The position numbers were made by a program, and so were the translations under genes. The notes beneath the pieces were generated by a model. The model was not told where the DNA came from. It saw only the letters and a list, made by a program, of their open reading frames with translations, and did no database searches. This document shows positions 1 to 8,289 of a stretch of DNA of 64,000 bases, one piece after another. Within the stretch, counting starts at the first letter, position 1; each line of letters begins with the position of its first letter. The DNA comes from JAUSIK01 sp964362915. Its GTDB lineage: Archaea > Nanobdellota > Nanobdellia > Pacearchaeales > GW2011-AR1. Location: the NCBI GenBank assembly GCA_964362915.1, contig CAYIGH010000001.1:1-64000 (forward strand). The letters run 5' to 3'.

Positions 1-2938
1 CGATATTGCTCTTGCCGAAGGCGATGATTCCTCCTCGCAAAGGAGTGAGTCCATCACCAATAATGCTGTGGCCCTGGCAGTCAAGGAAGATATTATCAGC
101 TCCGAAGATGATGCCATTTTGACCTCCGCAATTGAGGTCTTGGGTTAATGTTGTGTTTTGAGTGATTGTTGAGCCGCATTGGATTGTATTAACCTCGAAA
201 ACTAAAGTATTACTTGAGCCTATTCTGCCTTGATTATCTGTAGCATAGACAGTGAAATTATGTAAACCATTAAGTGTTCTTTTTTTTGCATTGCATAATG
301 CATAAAAATCCTGCTGGCTGATATCCATATCTTCAGAAATACCATCCCAAACAAGATTACACTTACTGGTATTACTACCGACGGGGGGAATTACCACAGC
401 GTTAATTTCAAACTCACTTGTATTTATAATGCCTTGTGCATCAAGGAGTTGATTCAAATAGGATGGATTAAACGAAACTGAAACTGAAGGAGCTGGTCCA
501 ACATTTATATCCCACACTAACTCCTCGCCAAAATAACCGAATTCTTCTGAAAGCATTTGCAATGTCATTGTATGTTTGCCAGATTCCAGTGGTGGCTGCA
601 TTTTTATTTGAAATCTAAATGTTTTATTTTCTCCTGACTTCACAACTTCATTTTCACTAAGAGAAGGCAAGACCTCTGTGAATCTTCCATTTGAAGATAG
701 CATTATCTTAGTGCCTTTCCATTCCTTTAACCCTGTATTTGAGACATTTATCAATGCATTAAAAGTCTCAGTTGTATCTAATTCAGAAGGAAGATTATAA
801 TTCAAAATTTTTGCGTTATAGTTTGCTAGAACATTGAATTGAACTTTATCAAAAGCTGTTAAAACTTCATCACTTGCATAGACAATTATTTGAAATGAGC
901 CATTTACTGTATTTCCAAGAAATAATGTTTGATTTGTTTCATTCAATTTATCAAAAGGAACAAAGGTAGAACCTCCATCATCTGATAAGAATATATTATA
1001 AAAAAGCGAGTTTCCATCCCCATCCTGAGCATCCCAAGTAATATTGAAATCGCCTGTTAATGTAGCTCCATCGATTGGATTAGTAATTTGAATAGAGGGT
1101 ATAGCATTTGACACATTTCTTTCTCCTATAAGGTTATTATTTATATCATAAAACAAAAATTTCTTTGTGGAACTGTTCCAGGGAATTGCTATAAATTCAG
1201 GAGCAAAGGCAAATTGTTCATCTAAAGGAATGAAAGAAATATTAAATTTAAAAATTTGTAATATATTATTACTATTATCGCGAGTTTCTAATTTATAATC
1301 TCCTGGATTTAAATTGATATTTCCATTCCAAATATACCATGTTTCAAATCCTAAAATCCTTGTCTCTCCAGAAGAAATATTTTTACCAAAATCAATAAGC
1401 ATTGAAACTACTTCTGAACTTGATTCTATTTGCCCCCTACGCCCGCCTACAGACAAAGTAGACATTAATGGTAAATATGTCCCTGATTTGTCAACCCATT
1501 GAGAAACAGATCCTGCACCCATAAAACTTCGAACAGCACCATATCTTTGAAATTTATTTCTTGCCACCCAATAGCCGTCAACATTCTTGCCGGATTGAAG
1601 AAACTGTTGATATTCCTCTTTACCCTCACCTGAATACAAACCGTATGTATGCCCAATCTCATGTGCTAAAGTAGTAGAATAATCATAACCTTCAAGATCT
1701 CTAATCGCAACAACCTTATTGCCACATTTATTCTCAAAAAAAATTCCTAAAACATCTAATTCTGCATTCTCTGGACCACTAAATTTCGGCATCCACTTTT
1801 TTGATGGAATCAAAACGAATCGGTCTACGCTTTTATCTAGGTTAATCAACTCATTACAGACTTGTTCTACAGCTTTATGAAGCGCTGCTAATTTATTTTT
1901 TCCTGTAAGTCTTCCAAAAACATCATCGTTTTCAATCTCTATTATACGTTCTGTAGTACCTCCTACTGGCTTAAAAGGAAGAACAATTTTTCTGACTTTT
2001 AGTGGTGTAGTTGAATATTCAAAATCTATGCCATCGTCAGAAACAGGGTATGCCCCATTAATAAAAGCTTTTGCCTTTTGTATGTGTTTCTTTGGTAATT
2101 CTCCTATTTTCTTATTCTTGTCTGCCGCTTGGCTGAAAACAAGAGGATAAGCCATAATTTTTATCTTCTTTGTTTCTTTATTTTTGAATTCTAACTCGCC
2201 AATGTTGTTATCTGGCCCAACATCATCTATAGGATCTTTGTCATTGACTTCTACTATATTTTCCAAACAATCAGTAAATGTTTGAGTACCGGCCCATACA
2301 ACTTCCCAGTTTAAATAGCATGTGTCACAAGTTTTAAAGTAATCTGTCACATTGCTGGGAAACTTATTAAGAACCTTAACCCAAAAATAAGAAGGGGTGT
2401 CACATTCTCTTCCAGGAGTTGCAGGTGGTAACTCAAATGAATCACTTTCCCAAATAAGATTGTTTCTGTCTCTGTTGTAATATACAATAAGTTTAGCAAC
2501 AATAGGTGTAGGTGGTGGAGAAACATCGCAATTAATTGGATGTTTATGATACCAGTTCGTTATTTTAATTGAAACATCTTTATAAACAGGTCCCCAGGGG
2601 TGAAAACGGATTGTAGGTTCTTGTGCAAATATTTTTTTGGATTTTCCTTTTACAAAATCTATTTTTGATTTCACGCGGATTTTATCACATGCGCCTCTTT
2701 GTAAAGTTTCAAAATCATAGCTTGCGTCAACTTTTCCATTATCATGTTTTGCATAATGATCTATCCAAATAGCTTCTGATGGGTGAAACCATGAGCCATC
2801 GGTTCTTATTTCTACATCATCAAGGCATTCGCATGATTGAGCATTTGTTAAATTAATATTTAAAATGAATAAAAGAATAGAGGTAATTATACCAATGAAT
2901 AAAATCTTCTGAAAACCACCTTTTTTAAAGGCCTTCAT
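1..2938 (-). CDS. Exported multidomain protein: metalloprotease-like core, beta-sandwich repeats, beta-helix (partial, runs off left edge)
   Basis: The frame is open from an ATG at 2938 to the left edge (at least 979 residues), so the C-terminus is missing. Residues about 12-35 are a signal peptide or anchor. A zinc-protease-like stretch HEIGHTYGLY starts at H426 and is followed by a Met-turn-like SFMGAG (M473). Position 11 of the HExxHxxGxx[H/D] pattern is Ser, so the third zinc ligand is not the usual one; an M64-like or inactive enzyme is possible. Ig/CARDB-like beta domains follow (about 610-890), and near residue 920 a NosD-type parallel beta-helix begins (FLDCQGHSIIGDG). The last ~150 bases before the edge are 45-52% GC, far above the rest of the gene. 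A TATA box about 25 bases before the ATG suggests a leaderless mRNA. Function beyond 'surface or secreted' is inference. Confidence 0.75.
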   Translation of the reverse strand, partial: MKAFKKGGFQKILFIGIITSILLFILNINLTNAQSCECLDDVEIRTDGSWFHPSEAIWIDHYAKHDNGKVDASYDFETLQRGACDKIRVKSKIDFVKGKSKKIFAQEPTIRFHPWGPVYKDVSIKITNWYHKHPINCDVSPPPTPIVAKLIVYYNRDRNNLIWESDSFELPPATPGRECDTPSYFWVKVLNKFPSNVTDYFKTCDTCYLNWEVVWAGTQTFTDCLENIVEVNDKDPIDDVGPDNNIGELEFKNKETKKIKIMAYPLVFSQAADKNKKIGELPKKHIQKAKAFINGAYPVSDDGIDFEYSTTPLKVRKIVLPFKPVGGTTERIIEIENDDVFGRLTGKNKLAALHKAVEQVCNELINLDKSVDRFVLIPSKKWMPKFSGPENAELDVLGIFFENKCGNKVVAIRDLEGYDYSTTLAHEIGHTYGLYSGEGKEEYQQFLQSGKNVDGYWVARNKFQRYGAVRSFMGAGSVSQWVDKSGTYLPLMSTLSVGGRRGQIESSSEVVSMLIDFGKNISSGETRILGFETWYIWNGNINLNPGDYKLETRDNSNNILQIFKFNISFIPLDEQFAFAPEFIAIPWNSSTKKFLFYDINNNLIGERNVSNAIPSIQITNPIDGATLTGDFNITWDAQDGDGNSLFYNIFLSDDGGSTFVPFDKLNETNQTLFLGNTVNGSFQIIVYASDEVLTAFDKVQFNVLANYNAKILNYNLPSELDTTETFNALINVSNTGLKEWKGTKIMLSSNGRFTEVLPSLSENEVVKSGENKTFRFQIKMQPPLESGKHTMTLQMLSEEFGYFGEELVWDINVGPAPSVSVSFNPSYLNQLLDAQGIINTSEFEINAVVIPPVGSNTSKCNLVWDGISEDMDISQQDFYALCNAKKRTLNGLHNFTVYATDNQGRIGSSNTLVFEVNTIQCGSTITQNTTLTQDLNCGGQNGIIFGADNIFLDCQGHSIIGDGLTPLRGGIIAFGKSNI

Positions 2939-2955
2939 ACTCTTTATAGGATAAA

Positions 2956-2971
2956 GAGATTTATATAGATT
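2956..2971 (-). promoter_or_regulatory. TATA-box promoter block shared with the 4556-6109 gene
   Basis: The 16-base word GAGATTTATATAGATT (plus-strand reading) lies 18 bases before the ATG at 2938. The same word lies at 6127-6142, also exactly 18 bases before the ATG at 6109. On the minus strand it contains CTATATAAA, an archaeal TATA box at the distance expected for a leaderless transcript. Confidence 0.7.
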
Positions 2972-2988
2972 ATTGTCTTCCACACTAA

Positions 2989-4296
2989 TTACGCATTCTT
3001 CTCAAGAAGCCATTTCCACATGGGAAGATATTTTATCTTTTTCTTTTTGATGGTCTCTTCTCCTTCCTTATCCTCAGTAATGATAAGAAGATTTTTACAT
3101 CTGAGCTCTTTGCTTCCTTTTAACAAAGCCTTAATCTCTCTTTCTTTAGTGTTAAGATCAGAAATGTCATAGCAGACTTGAATAAGCTGTTTCACCTTTA
3201 AGTTCTCTTTTACAATAAAATCAACTTCTTCTTGTGTGCTGCTCATCCAATAAAAAATATTTCCTTTGCCGTGTTTTTTAATGAGTCGATTAGCAACAAT
3301 ATTTTGATACAGCCATCCAGAATCCCTGCTAAAAGTAAATCCTAATAAATTTCTTAGCCCGTTGTCCACACAATAAACAACTGCCATTGTTTTTTCTTGT
3401 TCTTTTACAGAATAAGAAAATTTTTTAATAAAATTAATCATATAAGATTCTTCAAGATAATAAGAGTATCTTTCAACAGTATCCAAACTCAAGTTTAGGA
3501 ATTTAGATATTTTGTTAAATGAAACTCTTCTTCCAATATTAGTAAGATAAAACTTAGCGAGTGATTTAAGTTTAGAAATGTGTTCTATAGCGTGATTTTC
3601 TACTATATCCTTGCTAATAATGTCCTCAAAATAAGTTTGAAGCAATTCTTTTTTCTGCTCCTTTAAACAAACAAGAGGAAATCCACCATATTCTGAATAT
3701 TCTCGCAAGAAAGATTTTATTTGATATTTTTTGGATATTAGATCTAAAATGCCTTTCAATTGAATTTTTTTAAATAATAAAAATTCTTCGAAATCCAAGG
3801 GAGAAATACCCAAGTCAAGATGCCTGCCGGTCAACACAGAAGCAATCTCGCTAAAAAGCAGTTTTGTATTAGAACCTGAAACAAAAATAAATGCCTTTTT
3901 TAATTCATGCATTGTTCTTGCAAACTTCTCCCATTCTTTTATTTTATGTGTCTCATCCAAAAAAATATAAGGTTTAGATGTTGGTTGCACGTACTCCAAA
4001 TAAGCTTCATAAATTTGATTTAACAACTCCAAACTTAAATCTTTAAATCTTAAGTCTTCAAAATTAATGTATAAAATATTTCTTGGATTAATTTTTTGAT
4101 CTATTAATTGCTTTATATACTGAAGTAAAATTGTTGATTTGCCACTTCTTCTTACTCCAGTTATAACAATTATCTGCTCTGTTTTCCTTAATTCCGATAG
4201 CTTTTGAAGATATTTTGGCCTTATAATTCCTATATCACGTTCCTTTGTCCAAAAATTCCAGTCTTCTAATATTTCAATTATTTCTGCTTTTTCCAT
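2989..4296 (-). CDS. Archaeal AAA ATPase with C-terminal DUF4143 domain
   Basis: 435 residues. Walker A GVRRSGKS at 47-54, Walker B YIFLDE with D114/E115, then a helical lid and winged-helix region (about 210-280) and a C-terminal DUF4143 part with a restriction-nuclease-like EEVDFIV element near 355. This is the AAA_14/DUF4143 family, common in archaea and many anaerobes; its cellular role is not settled. It stands alone here, with no partner gene. A TATA box (TTTATAAAC on the minus strand, about 4315-4325) is at leaderless distance, and a 9-bp inverted repeat sits just upstream of it. Confidence 0.88.
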   Translation of the reverse strand: MEKAEIIEILEDWNFWTKERDIGIIRPKYLQKLSELRKTEQIIVITGVRRSGKSTILLQYIKQLIDQKINPRNILYINFEDLRFKDLSLELLNQIYEAYLEYVQPTSKPYIFLDETHKIKEWEKFARTMHELKKAFIFVSGSNTKLLFSEIASVLTGRHLDLGISPLDFEEFLLFKKIQLKGILDLISKKYQIKSFLREYSEYGGFPLVCLKEQKKELLQTYFEDIISKDIVENHAIEHISKLKSLAKFYLTNIGRRVSFNKISKFLNLSLDTVERYSYYLEESYMINFIKKFSYSVKEQEKTMAVVYCVDNGLRNLLGFTFSRDSGWLYQNIVANRLIKKHGKGNIFYWMSSTQEEVDFIVKENLKVKQLIQVCYDISDLNTKEREIKALLKGSKELRCKNLLIITEDKEGEETIKKKKIKYLPMWKWLLEKNA

Positions 4297-4327
4297 TCCT
4301 TTTTAAAGGAAATAATGTTTATAAATC

Positions 4328-4358
4328 TATCGGTTATATTTTGATATTTTAACCGATA
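4328..4358. promoter_or_regulatory. Inverted repeat upstream of the ATPase promoter (possible operator)
   Basis: TATCGGTTA at 4328-4336 and its exact reverse complement TAACCGATA at 4350-4358 form a 9-bp inverted repeat with a 13-base spacer. It lies directly upstream of the TATA box of the ATPase gene, a usual site for activator binding in archaea. Binding protein unknown. Confidence 0.45.
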
Positions 4359-4421
4359 TAACATAAAACAATTTAATAAGATATTTTAGTTTTTATGAAA
4401 AATATACTATTTATAAACTTG

Positions 4422-4517
4422 AATTCGCCGCATGCTAAATGTGTAGGTTCATAACATTTGTCCGCCCTACATAATTCGCCGCATGCTATTTGAAAAGTTT
4501 TCCATTATAAAGGCGGA
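4422..4517. repeat. Direct repeats with nested inverted repeats, GC-rich intergenic element
   Basis: AATTCGCCGCATGCTA occurs at 4422-4437 and again at 4473-4488. Between the copies TGTAGG (4442-4447) pairs with CCTACA (4466-4471), and TCCGCC (4461-4466) pairs with GGCGGA (4512-4517). The block is much richer in CG dinucleotides than its surroundings. It may be a small structured RNA or a remnant of a short repeat element. Confidence 0.45.
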
Positions 4518-4555
4518 TAATTTAAAAAAGTCTACCCTTTAAAGGTTAGATTATT

Positions 4556-6109
4556 TTATGGCGATGGACTTGGGGAAGGAGTAGGTGTTGGTGAAGGTGA
4601 AACCAGCGGCTTGAGCTTGGGTTTAATGCTCACGGTCTGGCCCACTGGAATTTTCACCGTGCCTTGGTAGGTCTCATAGCCGTACTTGGTGAATTTTACT
4701 TGGTAAGAACCTTCGTAGAGGTCTTTGATAGTGATGGGGGTTGTGCCAGTATAGCCTTTGTATTTTCCATCCAGGTAGAAGTAGGCGCCGGTTGGGTCAG
4801 AAGAGGCAGACAGGATTCCTTTGGGTACAATGTTTAAGACATTCTTGAGGTTATCTTTTGTTTGCTGGTCTTGACTGGATTTATCAATGGCTGCGATGGT
4901 TTCTTTCACCGACGCGCCACTGCCGCCACCTTGCGGGGCTGGATATTGGTTGCAGGTGAGAGAATCATTGGTTGGATCAATACCTGGGGTAAAGGGTCCT
5001 GGTGCTGGAGGCGGATCATCACCAAGGAACAGGAACCCAAACGTTCGAACGGCGTCTGAGAGGTCAACAGCGCCGTCGTCATTTGAGTCTGCCGCATCTT
5101 TGCAGAAAAGGTCATCCGGACTACCGAGGAACAAGTACCCCAGCGTATTAATACCGTCAGAGATATCTACTTCCCCGTCGGCGTTGGAGTCATCTCTTCT
5201 GAATTGAAATCTATTCTCTGGAAAGAATTTCAGGAGATAGACATCATAACTTCCTGCTCCGAATGAATCTGTCCAGCCCGCAGTAATATAANNNNNNNNN
5301 NNNNNNNNNNNNNNNNNNNNNNNNNNNNNNNNNNNNNNNNNNNNNNNNNNNNNNNNNNNNNNNNNNNNNNNNNNNNNNNNNNNNNNNNNNNTCCTTTGCC
5401 AATCTAAGTTTCCATTGGAATTGGTTTTAATTAAATAGACATCATAACTTCCTGCTCCGAATGAATCTGTCCAGCCCGCAGTAATATAACCTCCATCAGT
5501 TGTTTGTTGGACTGAACGACCAGCCTCATGATCGGCTCCTCCAAATGTCCTTTGCCAATCTAAGTTTCCATTGGAATTGGTTTTAATTAAATAGACATCA
5601 TACCCCGCTCCAAATGACCTTGCCTCTCCAGTAATAATGTACCCGCCATCAGTTGTTTGTTTGACTGATACTCCTGCCTCATCTCTAGTCCCTCCAAATG
5701 TTCTTTCCCATTCAAAATCTCCATTAGAATTGGTTTTAATTAAATAGGTATCAGCTCCTCCTGCTCCGAATGAACTTGTGTAACCTGAAATAATATAACC
5801 TCCGTCAGTGGTTTGTTGGACTGAAAGTCCTTCATCCTTAGCAGCCCCTCCAAATGTTCTTTCCCATTCCAAATTTCCTTGGGAATTAGTTTTAATCAAA
5901 TAAACATCATCCTGTCCAGCTCCAAATGACCATGCCTCTCCAGTAATAATATAACCTCCGTCAGTGGTTTGTTGGACAGAATATCCATAATCATCATTCG
6001 ATCCACCGAATGTTCTTTGCCATTCTACTTCCTGAGCTACAACCATCCCAAAACTAAAGATAACGACAATAAAAAATATGCAAAAACTCTTTTTTTGAGA
6101 GATTTTCAT
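4556..6109 (-). CDS. Exported propeller-like repeat protein with dockerin and PEGA domains
   Basis: 517 residues as scaffolded, with an assembly gap inside. Signal peptide at 1-25. Residues about 28-295 are repeats of about 48 residues built on W-[QE]-R-TFGG, SVQQTTDGGYI and DVYLIKTNS, probably beta-propeller blades. Then a type I dockerin-like pair of calcium loops (DSNADGEVD and DSNDDGAVD, each followed by GYLFLG/GFLFLG), a linker, a PEGA domain (about 415-480) and a Pro/Ser/Thr tail. Dockerins normally bind cohesins; none is visible here. The C-terminal part (dockerin, PEGA, tail; 4556 to about 5200) is about 57% GC and the repeat part about 32%, so the C-terminal module was probably acquired from a GC-richer donor. 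A TATA box 22-30 bases upstream suggests a leaderless mRNA. Confidence 0.82.
   Translation of the reverse strand: MKISQKKSFCIFFIVVIFSFGMVVAQEVEWQRTFGGSNDDYGYSVQQTTDGGYIITGEAWSFGAGQDDVYLIKTNSQGNLEWERTFGGAAKDEGLSVQQTTDGGYIISGYTSSFGAGGADTYLIKTNSNGDFEWERTFGGTRDEAGVSVKQTTDGGYIITGEARSFGAGYDVYLIKTNSNGNLDWQRTFGGADHEAGRSVQQTTDGGYITAGWTDSFGAGSYDVYLIKTNSNGNLDWQRXXXXXXXXXXXXXXXXXXXXXXXXXXXXXXXXXXYITAGWTDSFGAGSYDVYLLKFFPENRFQFRRDDSNADGEVDISDGINTLGYLFLGSPDDLFCKDAADSNDDGAVDLSDAVRTFGFLFLGDDPPPAPGPFTPGIDPTNDSLTCNQYPAPQGGGSGASVKETIAAIDKSSQDQQTKDNLKNVLNIVPKGILSASSDPTGAYFYLDGKYKGYTGTTPITIKDLYEGSYQVKFTKYGYETYQGTVKIPVGQTVSIKPKLKPLVSPSPTPTPSPSPSP
5292..5391. other. Assembly gap (100 N) inside the repeat domain
   Basis: The 55 bases left of the gap recur exactly within the right contig (5434-5488), and the first 55 bases right of the gap recur at about 5548. 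The gap is therefore a collapsed exact repeat. The simplest fill is a stretch of about 58 bases like the one after 5488, which keeps the frame (58 and 100 leave the same remainder on division by 3). Confidence 0.9.
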
Positions 6110-6126
6110 TCTTTATAAAGAAAATT

Positions 6127-6142
6127 GAGATTTATATAGATT
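6127..6142 (-). promoter_or_regulatory. TATA-box promoter block, twin of 2956-2971
   Basis: Same 16-base word and same 18-base distance to the start codon as the promoter of the left-edge exported protein. This suggests common control or a duplicated promoter region for two surface proteins. Confidence 0.7.
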
Positions 6143-6190
6143 GTTACAACCCATCATTCACATCTTCAATAACCATTTCCATAGTGGAAT

Positions 6191-6802
6191 CTAAATTACT
6201 TTTTCCACTATTGTCCCTGTAGAAGTTAAAGTTATCTGGCTATTTCCTTTCTTGTATTTTATTGTTATCTCCCCTTTGAAAGACTCTTCTTTGTTGAGAA
6301 GAGGATTGCAGTCTATTGTTATTACAGTGGTATTTTTTGGCTCGACGTCTAAAGAAGAAGAATTTATTCCACAATTTGAAATGCTGATATTTTCTATATT
6401 ATATCTTTCATCGCCATTATTTTTTATTTCCAATATTATCTTATTTTGCTGTACATTCCAAGCATTTGCATAAAATGGAGGACTCAAGAAGACAGCCCCA
6501 TTAGTATAATTATCTGGATTAAATGCTCCTACTGCTATTAAAATTGCAATAGTCACGATAACAGCAATAATCATCCAGCCGTAAGTCATAGTCAATTCTA
6601 TTGCTGCCTGCCCTTTTTTTCTTGTTTTTTTTAATAAAAATAAACCTATACAAATAAGTCCTGTCCCAAGCAAACTGTTGAATGGCCTATTTGATTCTTC
6701 AATAATAACAAATCCTGTTATTCCTGTTATTGAATTTAAGAGATAAGATGCTCCTGTAAATAGGAATACAAATCCCAGAATGAAATATATGGCCCTTTTC
6801 AT
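6191..6802 (-). CDS. Membrane protein with an internal pilin-like (class III) motif
   Basis: 203 residues. Two membrane segments (about 5-23 and 42-58) come first, then KKGQAAIEL (62-70) followed by a long hydrophobic helix (about 72-92), which is the pattern of archaeal type IV pilin precursors with the cleavage site after the Gly. The remainder (95-203) is a beta-rich extracellular domain with two Cys. In ordinary pilins this motif is at the N-terminus; here it is preceded by two extra membrane helices, so it is either a fusion or a non-cleaved membrane protein. A TATA box (TTTTATATAC on the minus strand) lies about 25-35 bases upstream. Confidence 0.75.
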   Translation of the reverse strand: MKRAIYFILGFVFLFTGASYLLNSITGITGFVIIEESNRPFNSLLGTGLICIGLFLLKKTRKKGQAAIELTMTYGWMIIAVIVTIAILIAVGAFNPDNYTNGAVFLSPPFYANAWNVQQNKIILEIKNNGDERYNIENISISNCGINSSSLDVEPKNTTVITIDCNPLLNKEESFKGEITIKYKKGNSQITLTSTGTIVEKVI

Positions 6803-6866
6803 ATAATTTTTAGTTTATCATTGTATATAAAATATTTGTTTATTAAACAAATATTGTTTTTTTAAA

Positions 6867-7085
6867 AATATAAACCCTTGAAGAGATAGAACAACTGAAT
6901 TAAACTTGTTTAAGTTTTGTTTTATCAAGAGTTTTATCACCTTCTCTTAATTCGGATAAGCCTTTCTTGCCTTAAATTAAAGTAAGGACTTAATCTTCGA
7001 AAGGCTTTGAAGAATCATATCTAGAATATAAACCCTTGAAGAGGAGGCTCAATCTTATTAATTAGATAGATTGAACGTCCTCTTC
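6867..7085. ncRNA. Candidate structured noncoding RNA or regulatory region
   Basis: This is the core of a 469-base stretch (6803-7271) without a convincing gene. A 19-base direct repeat occurs at 6867-6885 and 7025-7043. Stems seen: AAGCCTTTC (6958-6966) with GAAAGGCTT (6999-7007), enclosing CCTTA/TAAGG; and an 8-bp plus 7-bp stem split by a 3x3 internal loop at 7038-7085. I cannot match it to SRP RNA or RNase P RNA. Strand is uncertain. It could also be overlapping terminators or promoter DNA for the flanking divergent genes. Confidence 0.35.
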
Positions 7086-7271
7086 TGGGCAAAAAGAGGT
7101 GATATTTTATCAAAGTATAGGTAGTATTTAAACTTTTCGGTTTGTTGTAACTTCTTAATGGGAACATTAACTTTTTGTATCTTAAGCGTGGTATTCTCAA
7201 TAATACGAACTTTTTAGTTTCTTTGTTTTTATGCAAAAAGCATATAAATAGTTTTTTGTTTAGAGAATTAT

Positions 7272-8240
7272 ATGGAGAGTATTAATAACCAAATCGAAAA
7301 AGTAGGACAAGAGCAAATTCATGGGCTTTTGTTTGGAGATAAACTTAGTTGGCAGGCTATTATTTATGATTTAATTAATACTGAGCAATTAGACCCGTGG
7401 AATATAGATATTTGTCTTTTAGCTAATAAGTATTTAGAAAAAGTAAAGGTGTTGGAAGAGGCTAATTTTTTTGTATCAAGTAAGGTGCTTTTAGCTGCCT
7501 CGCTGCTTTTGAGAATAAAATCAGAGATATTGCTTAATCATTATCTTCCTAGTTTAGATGAGATTTTGTTCGGAAAGGAAGAGGAAAAGAAGTATTCACA
7601 GGAAAGAATAGAATTAGATGAAGAAATTCCAGAATTAATTCCTAGAACGCCATTGCCTAGGGGAAGAAAAGTTAGTCTGCAGGAATTAATGACTGCTTTA
7701 GGAAAGGCCATAAAAACAGAAACAAGAAGAATTAAAAGAGTTATTATAGACAAACAAAGAGCATTGGAAACAGGCGCTGTTTTACCTAAAAGAGCCATAA
7801 ACTTAAAGTCCCAGATAGGACATTTATATGGAAAGTTAAAAAATATTTTTTCTGAGAAAGGAGAAGAAAGAATTCCCTTTTCAAGTTTTACAGGAAGCAG
7901 TAACGAAGAAAGATTAGCTAATTTTGTTCCATTATTACATTTGGATTATCAACATAAGGTTCTTGCGGAGCAGGATAGTCACTTTGATGAAATCTGGGTT
8001 TGGCTAAAAGAAGTTTATGAAAAAAAGCACGCCAGTGCTTTGGAAATAATGAGAAAAGAGGCGGAAGATGCCATGAAAGAAGACCTGATTCAGATGGCAA
8101 AAGAAGGAGAGTTGGAGAAATTAGAAAAGAAAAAGAAAGGCAAGAGGGGAAGGTTTAAGAAAAAAGAGGATTTTGTTGATGTTAAGGATATGAAAGAAGA
8201 GCAGAGGAATGAGATGGAAGAAAGTAATATCGATGATTAA
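7272..8240 (+). CDS. scpA: Segregation and condensation protein A (kleisin)
   Basis: 322 residues. The N-terminal region (about 20-90; LLFGDKLSWQAIIYDLI, LDPWNIDICLLANKYL, LLLRIKSEILL) is the ScpA/kleisin helical domain that binds the SMC neck. The C-terminal region (about 185-270) holds the winged-helix part that contacts the SMC head. The last ~45 residues are very basic and acidic low complexity. ScpA bridges SMC dimers during chromosome condensation and segregation. No smc or scpB gene is in the window. A TATA box (ATATAAATA near 7249-7257) is close to the ATG. Confidence 0.9.
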   Translation: MESINNQIEKVGQEQIHGLLFGDKLSWQAIIYDLINTEQLDPWNIDICLLANKYLEKVKVLEEANFFVSSKVLLAASLLLRIKSEILLNHYLPSLDEILFGKEEEKKYSQERIELDEEIPELIPRTPLPRGRKVSLQELMTALGKAIKTETRRIKRVIIDKQRALETGAVLPKRAINLKSQIGHLYGKLKNIFSEKGEERIPFSSFTGSSNEERLANFVPLLHLDYQHKVLAEQDSHFDEIWVWLKEVYEKKHASALEIMRKEAEDAMKEDLIQMAKEGELEKLEKKKKGKRGRFKKKEDFVDVKDMKEEQRNEMEESNIDD

Positions 8241-8289
8241 AAAGTTAGAGAGCTTATCTCTTAAATTTATTAATTAATTGCTTCTCTGT

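Noticed and set aside
5392..6030. Regular repeats that could suggest a CRISPR array
   Set aside because: The repeats are in frame, about 145 bases apart and encode the propeller blades. No CRISPR array was seen anywhere in the window.
7021..7236. 71-residue basic frame on the minus strand in the intergenic region
   Set aside because: Low-complexity basic composition, overlaps the hairpins and the 19-base repeat, no start signal; likely chance.
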